NCBI GenBank assembly: GCA_948787875.1
Contig: CAQFKO010000036.1
Location: 1 to 11,406, forward strand
Direction: 5' to 3'
DNA length: 11,406 nt
DNA from: an uncultured Eubacteriales bacterium
GTDB lineage: Bacteria > Bacillota > Clostridia > Christensenellales > UBA1242
Shown: one piece after another, positions 1-5,594 of the stretch
How positions within the stretch are numbered: the first letter of the stretch is position 1
How the letters are laid out: each line of letters opens with the position of its first letter
Notes under the pieces: generated by a model
Told to the model about the DNA's origin: nothing
The model's input: only the letters and a program-made list of their open reading frames with translations
Database searches by the model: none
Position numbers and translations under genes: made by a program

Positions 1-17
1 AAAAATAGTAGGTTATT

Positions 18-50
18 AAAAAGAACTCTGAAAACACAGAGTTCTTTTTT
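18..50. terminator. Bidirectional intrinsic terminator
   Basis: A 10-bp perfect stem (AAGAACTCTG at 21-30 with CAGAGTTCTT at 37-46, loop 31-36) is followed on the + strand by a T run (45-50). On the minus strand it is followed by CTTTTTAATAA. It can therefore end an unseen rightward gene entering from the left edge and also the leftward OGG/Nudix-fragment unit. Confidence 0.9.
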
Positions 51-118
51 GTTGTTCTTTTTATATTAAAAGATGCTATTTATATAAAAAGGAAAGTGAT
101 AAAATATAAATGTAAAAC

Positions 119-337
119 TCAATCATTTTCTGTTAGTTCAAATAACTTTTCCCAAACTTCTTTACGCTTTATAACTTTTCCTTCTTTTATCATATTTTTA
201 AATTTGCTAAGTGAAATCAACTCAATATTTTCAACTTCGTCTTTTTGCAGTTTTATTTTAGATATATCAACATTTATATAAGCAACATAAATATAATCTA
301 ATTCATTTTCAATAACCTTAGTTTCTTTCTCTTTCAT
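119..337 (-). pseudogene. C-terminal fragment of a Nudix hydrolase (72 aa)
   Basis: The 72 residues resemble only the second half of Nudix hydrolases of the MutT/YfcD kind. There is a strand with ENELDYIYVAYINVD (residues 10-24), then the typical KLQKDEVENIELISLSKF segment (29-46) and the MIKEGK helix (49-54). The catalytic Nudix box (GX5EX7REUXEEXGU) and everything before it are missing, and the upstream DNA codes for the OGG protein instead. The ATG lies inside the end of the OGG gene, with a 20-bp overlap and no Shine-Dalgarno site, so any translation would depend on coupling. I infer a remnant left by a deletion that removed the N-terminal half. A genuine small protein adapted from a Nudix tail is the alternative. 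On its own it cannot hydrolyse nucleotides by the known mechanism. Confidence 0.55.
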
Positions 338-1148
338 AATAAAACAGATATTGTTGAGCTAGTCCAGAATTTTCTTTAAACTCGTCTTCAAAATATTTTT
401 GAATGGCAGGGCGGGTGCGTTTTTCGGTGGAAAAGTGGTTGTAATAAACTTGTTCTATCCATGTATCAACAGGGAATTTATCTTTTTTCCCAAAACCAAA
501 CAGCATAATACAACTTGCAACTTTTGGTCCAACGCCTTTAAGCGACAATAAATAATTGTATAGCTCGTCAGAAGAAAGTGCCTTTAAATCGTCTATATTT
601 TGGTTTTTTAATTGGTCGGCGGTTTCTTTTAAAAATTTATCTCTGTATCCCGCGCCAAGAGTTTGAAAAAATTCAAGTGGCTGGTTTGACAGTTGCTTGA
701 TTGTTGGGAATGAAAAATAATTATCGTTTGTTTTATCTCCAATACTGCAAAGCCTTTCTATAATTTGAGAAATTCGCTTTATATTGTTGTTTTGTGAAAT
801 TATAAAAGAAAAAATCATTTCAAGGCTATCGGCATTCAAAATTCTTATTCCGTATCCATAGTCAATCATGGGAGAAAGAACTTTGTTAGCTTTTAGCTTG
901 TTTTTGATTAAATTATAGTCGGTGTTTAAGTCAAAATAATTCACAAAATATTGCGGATTGTTTGAAATTATTTTATAGTGGTCTTTTTCTTCAACTATAA
1001 CGGCTTTGTTGTTTTTGGAAAAAACATAATAATTTCCGTTTTTATCCTTTCCAAAACGAAAAACTTGTCCGCACTCCAAAATATGCTGTGGATTGAATTG
1101 CGATTTGTCATAAACATAAATATCTTTGTCAATAATTTTGTATATCAT
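318..1148 (-). CDS. ogg: 8-oxoguanine DNA glycosylase/AP lyase, OGG1 type
   Basis: Predicted base-excision repair enzyme that removes 8-oxoguanine and nicks the abasic site (HhH-GPD superfamily with OGG N-terminal domain). At 276 residues it is complete for the clostridial bacterial OGG group. The N-terminal domain carries the GQVFRF motif (27-32). The central FSFIISQNNNIKR segment (113-125) is a family hallmark. The helix-hairpin-helix LKGVGPKVASC (203-213) contains the expected catalytic lysine K209, and PVDTW (226-230) contains the catalytic aspartate D228. The end ...AQQYLFYYERE is the normal family C terminus, so the gene itself is intact. The start is the only ATG before residue 94. No Shine-Dalgarno site precedes it, and a consensus promoter puts +1 on the A of the ATG. 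It runs divergently from the metallopeptidase gene, and its tail overlaps the Nudix fragment. Confidence 0.93.
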   Translation of the reverse strand: MIYKIIDKDIYVYDKSQFNPQHILECGQVFRFGKDKNGNYYVFSKNNKAVIVEEKDHYKIISNNPQYFVNYFDLNTDYNLIKNKLKANKVLSPMIDYGYGIRILNADSLEMIFSFIISQNNNIKRISQIIERLCSIGDKTNDNYFSFPTIKQLSNQPLEFFQTLGAGYRDKFLKETADQLKNQNIDDLKALSSDELYNYLLSLKGVGPKVASCIMLFGFGKKDKFPVDTWIEQVYYNHFSTEKRTRPAIQKYFEDEFKENSGLAQQYLFYYERERN

Positions 1149-1154
1149 AAAAAT

Positions 1155-1183
1155 ATTATAATTGAAAATAGCAAAATTTTCAA
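1155..1183 (-). promoter_or_regulatory. Promoter of the OGG gene, leaderless geometry
   Basis: On the minus strand TTGAAA (1183-1178) is followed after 17 bases by TATAAT (1160-1155). The predicted +1, seven bases past the hexamer, is position 1148, the A of the start codon. No ribosome binding site is present, so translation is likely leaderless. Confidence 0.75.
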
Positions 1184-1187
1184 TTAT
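1158..1187. promoter_or_regulatory. Candidate operator palindrome in divergent promoter region
   Basis: Twelve-base arms ATAATTGAAAAT (1158-1169) and ATTTTCAATTAT (1176-1187) are perfect reverse complements separated by six bases (AGCAAA). The palindrome fills the spacer and -35 of the OGG promoter and ends a few bases upstream of the -35 of the metallopeptidase promoter, where a dimeric regulator could affect both. AT-rich composition makes chance palindromes more likely, so the function is inferred. Confidence 0.45.
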
Positions 1188-1191
1188 TTTG

Positions 1192-1220
1192 TTGAAAGAG
1201 TTTTTATTTTATGATAAAAT
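1192..1220 (+). promoter_or_regulatory. Promoter of the metallopeptidase-like gene (extended -10)
   Basis: TTGAAA (1192-1197), a 17-base spacer ending in TGA, then TAAAAT (1215-1220) form an extended -10 promoter. The predicted +1 is at about 1227, so the leader is only about 9 nt and begins with the weak site AGGTG (1227-1231). Confidence 0.65.
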
Positions 1221-1235
1221 TTTGTTAGGTGAATT

Positions 1236-1841
1236 ATGTTATTTGTATTTTCAAAACTCAGATGGAAAAAGTGGAATAATCTTTCGCCCGAAAAGCGTTT
1301 TATGGTTCTTTGTGCGGTGGAAAAAAAGATTTCGCGTTGGCTTGAAATCGAACCCGTTGACCTTGAAATAAAAGAGGGCAGTGCAAATTGGAATTGCTTT
1401 GGTGTTTTTACCACTGCGGGTGGGTCAAGAAAAATTGTGCTTAATGAAATTTTGATTTTTGAGCCACAGTATCGTTTTCATGCCCTTGAAACCATTGCAC
1501 ATGAAACAAGACACGCATATCAATTTGCAGCATCAAACAGAGAACTTAAATGGTATGAGTTTACGGCAAAAAAGTGGCAAAGAAATTGGAGGGGTTATTT
1601 TTCTTCTACGGCAGATAATTTGATGTATAATAATCAAGCAGTAGAAAGAGATGCTCAAAAATATTCTATAAAAATTTTAAAAAAGTTTAAGGGCAAATAT
1701 GGCAATGAAGAAGACTATAATTATACGCTTCAAGCAGTAGTCGGAAGATACGAAAAATCAGATGCCGAAGCTAGAAAAAAATTCGGTTTGTTTTATAAAC
1801 AAAAGATAGAAAAAAATATTAAAAACAATCAAAGATATTAA
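1236..1841 (+). CDS. Predicted HExxH zinc metallopeptidase-like protein
   Basis: Cytoplasmic by appearance: no signal peptide or membrane segment in 201 residues. The segment LETIAHETRHAYQFA (84-98) is an HExxH metal site (H89, E90, H93). Further on, NNQAVERDAQKYS (132-144) gives E137 and D139, in the position and style (ExDA) of the third ligand of gluzincin-type peptidases. The combination of HE..HAYQ followed by a Y/N-rich stretch and ExDA is what I know from small stand-alone and toxin-associated (Tox-MPTase-like) predicted peptidases; I cannot name the exact family. The N-terminal third contains a WNxFGVF...GGSRKIVLN beta-like stretch. The C-terminal 50 residues are lysine-rich. The gene is monocistronic with its own promoter and terminator and is divergent from ogg. 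The substrate is unknown, and a role in self-processing, stress or antagonism is speculation. Confidence 0.7.
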   Translation: MLFVFSKLRWKKWNNLSPEKRFMVLCAVEKKISRWLEIEPVDLEIKEGSANWNCFGVFTTAGGSRKIVLNEILIFEPQYRFHALETIAHETRHAYQFAASNRELKWYEFTAKKWQRNWRGYFSSTADNLMYNNQAVERDAQKYSIKILKKFKGKYGNEEDYNYTLQAVVGRYEKSDAEARKKFGLFYKQKIEKNIKNNQRY

Positions 1842-1856
1842 TTTCTATTGATTTTT

Positions 1857-1886
1857 AACGCAAATTTGTTTGAATTTGCGTTTTTA
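1857..1886 (+). terminator. Intrinsic terminator after metallopeptidase gene
   Basis: Perfect stem AACGCAAATT (1857-1866) with AATTTGCGTT (1873-1882), a 6-base loop and a T run at 1881-1885. It separates this gene from the floA unit. Confidence 0.9.
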
Positions 1887-1965
1887 TATTATATTTTTTC
1901 AAAATCGCGTTTCTTTTAAAAAGATTGAAAATGTTATATTAATATAATTATTTTTAATCAGGCTA

Positions 1966-1994
1966 TTGATTTTTTTTACTATATATGCTATAAT
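1966..1994 (+). promoter_or_regulatory. floA promoter (extended -10)
   Basis: TTGATT (1966-1971), 17 bases, then TATAAT (1989-1994) preceded by TGC. The +1 is expected near 2001, giving a leader of about 17 nt that carries the full AGGAGGTG ribosome binding site (2005-2012). Confidence 0.8.
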
Positions 1995-2017
1995 TTTGTT
2001 AATTAGGAGGTGTAACT

Positions 2018-3217
2018 ATGCTTGTTTGCAGTGCAACTTTAAGTGTGGGTTGGATAATAGGTATTGTTTTAATATCTGCGGTTATTTTGTCGCTTATAAT
2101 AACAATGCTGGTATTGGTTCCAATGAAACTTTGGTTTCGTGCCTTTGTTTCGTCTGCACATATTTCAATGTTAAAATTGATTGGAATGAAACTGAGAAAA
2201 GTTGATTGTCAACTAATTACACTTAATTACATAACCGCAAGAAAGGCGGGATTAAAGATAACGGTTGATGAGCTTGAAACTCACTATATGGCGGGTGGAA
2301 GTGTAGAAAATGTTGTTAAGGCTTTGGTCGCAGCATATTCGGCAAACATCGACCTTACCGTTCAAAAGGCAAAGGCAATTGACCTTGCGGGTCGTGATGT
2401 TTATGAGGCTGTAAGAAATACCGTCGTTCCAAAGATTATTGAAACTCCGGAAATCTCTGCTGTAGCCAAAGACGGTATTGAACTTATTGTTAAGGCAAAA
2501 GTTACGGTAGTATCAAATATGCTTATGCAAATTTCCGGTGCGGGAGAAGACACAATTATTGCGAGGGTTGGTGAAGGTATTGTCACAACGGTTGGTTCAA
2601 CCGATTCGCATAAAATGATTTTGGAAAGTCCTGAACTTATTTCTTCAACGGTTTTGGAAAAAGGGCTTGACCGTGGAACAGCTTATTATATTTCGTCTTT
2701 GGATATTGCGGATATTGATGTAGGCAGAAATATTGACGCCGAACTTAATATTGCAAAAGCAGAGGCAGAAAAAAGAATTGCTCAATCAAAAGCCGAAGAA
2801 AGAAAGAGCATGGCTATTGCTGCTGAAAATGAAATGAAGGCTCGTGTTCAAGAAATGAGGGCAGAGGTTATAAGAGCAGAGGCAGAAGTTCCAAAGGCTT
2901 TGGCAAAAGCATTGTCTTCGGGAAAGATTTCAGTTAATGACTATTACGAAATGCAAAATATTCAAGCCGATACCGATATGCGCAGGTCGCTTAGCAAATC
3001 TGAGGAAGAAAAAACAGAAAAACTTGCTTCGCAAAAAAGAGAAAATGCTTCTCAATCAATGGCAAACAGACCAATTATGCCACAAACTCCAAGCTTCGGA
3101 CCGTCTTCGTTTGGCGGAACTGCAATAAATCCTCAAATGAATCCGCTCGCTGCAAGGTTTGCAAGTCTTGCTGCTGCTCAAAAGAAGAATAACAACAATA
3201 ATGACGATAACAAATAA
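2018..3217 (+). CDS. floA: Flotillin-like protein FloA with C-terminal extension
   Basis: Membrane scaffold protein of functional membrane microdomains (FloA/YqfA, formerly UPF0365). A hydrophobic membrane-inserted segment spans about residues 10-35. The SPFH/PHB domain (about 40-240) includes the highly conserved family stretches LETHYMAGG (86-94), [13 protein letters not shown] (120-132), [12 protein letters not shown] (183-194) and [11 protein letters not shown] (229-239). A coiled coil with repeated EA/AE units (about 245-300) follows, then [16 protein letters not shown] (307-322). Bacillus FloA stops soon after this point, at about 331 residues. Here about 70 more residues follow, charged and then rich in Q, N, P, S and poly-N, presumably disordered. 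The ATG at 2018 has an ideal AGGAGG seven bases upstream. The NfeD-type partner gene often found next to floA is absent; instead a zinc-knuckle membrane protein follows after 32 bp. Confidence 0.95.
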   Translation: MLVCSATLSVGWIIGIVLISAVILSLIITMLVLVPMKLWFRAFVSSAHISMLKLIGMKLRKVDCQLITLNYITARKAGLKITVDELETHYMAGGSVENVVKALVAAYSANIDLTVQKAKAIDLAGRDVYEAVRNTVVPKIIETPEISAVAKDGIELIVKAKVTVVSNMLMQISGAGEDTIIARVGEGIVTTVGSTDSHKMILESPELISSTVLEKGLDRGTAYYISSLDIADIDVGRNIDAELNIAKAEAEKRIAQSKAEERKSMAIAAENEMKARVQEMRAEVIRAEAEVPKALAKALSSGKISVNDYYEMQNIQADTDMRRSLSKSEEEKTEKLASQKRENASQSMANRPIMPQTPSFGPSSFGGTAINPQMNPLAARFASLAAAQKKNNNNNDDNK

Positions 3218-3249
3218 GAACATATTTTGAATAAAAGGGAGGGAGAAAT

Positions 3250-4269
3250 ATGCTTCAATTTTTGATGGATAATCCGCTGTTATTTGTAGCATTGGTGCTC
3301 ATAATCATGGCAGGTTTGGCAATATTTGGTTTTTCTGCCAAAAAGAAAGACAAAAAAATAGAAAAAGTTTTTCCTTCTGCTGAAAAAAAAGAGACCGAAC
3401 AAGTTGATGTTAATACAAATTCAGAGGAAGTCGATGATAACCCGATAGAAAAAAAAGAAGAAGATTCGGAAGATTTTGTTGTCAGCACAAAGTTGGAAGA
3501 AGAAACCGAGGTCGCTGAAGATAAAGAAAAAAAGAAAGTCAAAATCTTTAAAGAAAAATTAAAGCCAAAAGTTGAGCAAGTTTTTAAGAAAGAGGTTTCT
3601 GAGTTAGAACAAGAGGCCAGCGAAGAGAAAGAAACAATAACTTCTGAAATAACCGAAGAAGATTTGCTTGGAAGAATGCAGTTTGTAAAAACCTCAAAAA
3701 CGGTTTCAAAACTCAGAACTTTGTCAGACGAAGAAAAAGCTCAGCAACTTGCATTGGAAGAGGCTGCACTTTCTGAAAGTGTAGAGCAAGAATTGTTTGA
3801 GGAAGAAAAGGTTCCCGAAAAACCAAGGCACTTTGACCATTCAAGAAGACTTTCAAGATGTATAGAATGTGGCTCTGTTGACGAACTGTTTTGTCCGCAT
3901 CTGTCTGAAAGATATTTAAATATTAACAGTGACAAGCATTTAAAAATTGACGAAAACTTTGAAGAAGCATTATATGCCAGAACAACAAAAATGCTTGCAA
4001 ACAGTGGAGCAAAGGTGTTATGTGACGATGACTCAGACGAGGAAGAAAATTACACTCCATCAAAAGCTTTTAAAAATGACAAAGAATATATGAAAGAATG
4101 GCTGGAAAAAAGAAGAAGGGAAGAATTTGCAAAGCTTGTTATAAAAGACGGCGATACCGCTGATTATTCTGGTGAGCATGACGAGGAACCTGATTTGAAT
4201 TTGAATACAAAAACCTTAATAATGGCAGGCTCGGTCATGAAAAGAAGGTCGGCAAAAAATAAATTTTAA
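3250..4269 (+). CDS. Unknown acidic membrane-anchored protein with Cys/His cluster
   Basis: No recognised family. One N-terminal membrane segment (about 9-29) is followed by KKKDKK, so the positive-inside rule puts the large C-terminal part in the cytoplasm. Residues 40-190 are highly acidic and lysine-rich, low in complexity and probably disordered or partly helical. A compact cluster SRCIECGSVDELFCPHLSE (202-220) gives C204, C207, C215 and H217 (CxxC-x7-CxH), consistent with a small zinc knuckle. A helix-rich segment NDKEYMKEWLEKRRREEFAKL (276-296) follows, preceded by an acidic run DDDSDEEE (259-266). The start has a strong ribosome site (GGGAGG, ATG at 3250). The gene lies 32 bp after floA without a terminator between them, so it is probably cotranscribed, and a role at FloA microdomains is a reasonable guess. 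The gene is followed by a strong terminator. Confidence 0.85.
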   Translation: MLQFLMDNPLLFVALVLIIMAGLAIFGFSAKKKDKKIEKVFPSAEKKETEQVDVNTNSEEVDDNPIEKKEEDSEDFVVSTKLEEETEVAEDKEKKKVKIFKEKLKPKVEQVFKKEVSELEQEASEEKETITSEITEEDLLGRMQFVKTSKTVSKLRTLSDEEKAQQLALEEAALSESVEQELFEEEKVPEKPRHFDHSRRLSRCIECGSVDELFCPHLSERYLNINSDKHLKIDENFEEALYARTTKMLANSGAKVLCDDDSDEEENYTPSKAFKNDKEYMKEWLEKRRREEFAKLVIKDGDTADYSGEHDEEPDLNLNTKTLIMAGSVMKRRSAKNKF

Positions 4270-4272
4270 TTT

Positions 4273-4312
4273 AAAAAGAAGATATGCAATTTTGTTATAT
4301 CTTCTTTTTTTG
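4273..4312 (+). terminator. Terminator of the floA operon
   Basis: Stem AAAAAGAAGATAT (4273-4285) with ATATCTTCTTTTT (4297-4309), an 11-base loop and a T-rich tail to 4311. It starts three bases after the stop codon. The A- and T-rich ends suggest it also works on the minus strand, although no leftward gene lies there. Confidence 0.88.
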
Positions 4313-4428
4313 TTTAAATTATTATAAAATTCAATGTGAAAATTAAAAAATTTGCGATTTTTTTATTATATTGAAATTTTTTACATAATTTTTGTCAAAC
4401 TAAACAAAATAACATTAGAGGAAATATT

Positions 4429-4917
4429 ATGAAAAAAATTTTAAGTTTTGTTTTAGCAGTTTTAACTGTGTTTATGTTTTCTGCCTGCGGAGAGGGCAAG
4501 TGTTGTGATGCAATTGAGCTTATGGGAGCAGGTGACAGAATTCATGACAGCTATACTTTTGCAAATAATGGCGTTAAGATAAAAAATGATGATAAAAATG
4601 TTTACACAATTTATGGAAGAGTTGATAAACTTGAAAATGAAGCGGTAAAAAAAGAATTTAAAATAGCAGAAGATGTTACTCATGTTGTTGCAATAAAACT
4701 TACTGCAATCGGAGTTGATGTTAACAAAGACGAAGTACAAATTTCAACAAACGGAATCAGGGCTTATGATGCCGAGCACCTTAACGGCTCGAATTATACA
4801 TTCATAATTTTAGAAGCTGTTCCAAACAAAACAATAACCATTTCTGTTAAGTGGAACAAAAATGCAGAAGAGTTAAATTATGTTGTGTATTTTGCACAAG
4901 ATATTGAGCTTGCATAA
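4429..4917 (+). CDS. Lipoprotein of unknown function (first of tandem pair)
   Basis: The N terminus MKKILSFVLAVLTVFMFSAC is a type II signal peptide with lipobox FSAC, giving a mature protein lipidated at C20 and anchored outside the membrane. C25 and C26 follow closely (CGEGKCC). The remaining 140 residues look beta-rich, with NVYTIYGRVDKL (57-68) and VTHVVAIKLTAIG (83-95). I recognise no catalytic motif. The start is supported by AGAGGAAA just upstream. A convincing promoter was not found in the AT-rich 120 bases before it. The next gene begins 17 bp after the stop and encodes a diverged relative, so the two form an operon. A solute-binding, adhesion or envelope role is possible but unsupported. 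Confidence 0.85.
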   Translation: MKKILSFVLAVLTVFMFSACGEGKCCDAIELMGAGDRIHDSYTFANNGVKIKNDDKNVYTIYGRVDKLENEAVKKEFKIAEDVTHVVAIKLTAIGVDVNKDEVQISTNGIRAYDAEHLNGSNYTFIILEAVPNKTITISVKWNKNAEELNYVVYFAQDIELA

Positions 4918-4934
4918 ATTTCGGAGGATTAAAA

Positions 4935-5492
4935 ATGAAAAAGTTTATTAAATTGTGTTCATTGGTTTTGGCAACTGTTTCTGCGTGTTTGGTGTTTGCC
5001 TCTTGCGGAAACGGCGGAGCAAAGGGAAACAGTGGCGGAGAGTTTCCCGAAAAGATAGAACTTTCTACTGCCATGTTAAAAGAGGTTCAGTTTGAAAACA
5101 GCGATATGGTAAAACTTGAACAAAAAAATGATGTTGTTACCGTAAGTGGACAAATAGATTCTATGTCAAAATCTCAAAAAAATGTTTTTGGCGTTGATGA
5201 GGTAAATCATGTTGTAACAATAAAAGTTATTTTTGACAAAGAGCGCACACTATCATACTTTAAATTAGAGGGTGACGTTACAAAGGTTTATTCAGATGAT
5301 AAAAATGTTCAAAATTATACAGGTTCTATAACTGAACTTTTAGATAATGAGTCTGGCGAAGATTCTTATTGCAATTTGATTTTATCGGCACAAACAAAAG
5401 AATATAAACTTCTTGCAAAATACACTGACGGCAAAGAAAGCTTGATAACTTTAAAAAACAGTGCAACACTTGCTACGGCAAAACCAGAATAA
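4935..5492 (+). CDS. Lipoprotein of unknown function (second of tandem pair)
   Basis: The signal peptide ends in lipobox FASC with lipidated C24, followed by a Gly/Asn/Ser-rich linker (25-35) typical of surface lipoproteins. The body shares a pattern with the preceding lipoprotein: VVTVSGQIDSM (67-77) and VNHVVTIKVIF (90-100) align with VYTIYGRVDKL and VTHVVAIKLTA, with similar spacing between the two blocks. I infer an old tandem duplication. The C-terminal half contains acidic loops (DDKNVQNY, DNESGEDS) and ends near the TAKPE tail. The ribosome binding site is GGAGG eight bases before the ATG. Both genes share the terminator at 5515. Function unknown. Confidence 0.85.
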   Translation: MKKFIKLCSLVLATVSACLVFASCGNGGAKGNSGGEFPEKIELSTAMLKEVQFENSDMVKLEQKNDVVTVSGQIDSMSKSQKNVFGVDEVNHVVTIKVIFDKERTLSYFKLEGDVTKVYSDDKNVQNYTGSITELLDNESGEDSYCNLILSAQTKEYKLLAKYTDGKESLITLKNSATLATAKPE

Positions 5493-5514
5493 TTTTAAAT
5501 TATAAAATATAGTG

Positions 5515-5550
5515 AAAAACAAAAAGAGAAAATTATCTCTTTTTGTTTTT
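5515..5550 (+). terminator. Terminator of the lipoprotein pair
   Basis: A perfect 15-bp stem (5515-5529 with 5536-5550) has core AGAGA/TCTCT, long A and T flanks and a 6-base loop AAATTA. The T-rich 3' arm serves as the U tail. Confidence 0.88.
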
Positions 5551-5566
5551 ATTTTGGTGTTAAAAT

Positions 5567-5575
5567 TGTTATAAT
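5567..5575 (+). promoter_or_regulatory. polA promoter, extended -10 element
   Basis: TGTTATAAT (5567-5575) is an extended -10. No good -35 is seen upstream, where the preceding terminator's T-rich arm lies. The +1 is expected near 5582, so the leader is about 13 nt and opens directly with the AGAGG ribosome site (5582-5586). Confidence 0.6.
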
Positions 5576-5594
5576 TAATATAGAGGAAAAATTT

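Noticed and set aside
1934..1947. Perfect 14-base palindrome TTATATTAATATAA upstream of floA
   Set aside because: Only A and T in a very AT-rich spacer, and outside the predicted promoter hexamers; chance is the best explanation.
1925..1948. TTGAAA ... TATAAT upstream of floA as a second promoter
   Set aside because: The spacer is 12 bases, too short for a sigma-A promoter; the 1966-1994 pair fits better.
4392..4428. TTGTCA as the -35 of the first lipoprotein gene
   Set aside because: No matching -10 at 16-18 bases; the spot 17 bases on is the ribosome site itself.
4462..4740. Long antisense frames opposite the lipoprotein, polA and other genes
   Set aside because: They mirror the coding frame of a real gene, lack ribosome sites and give low-complexity proteins.
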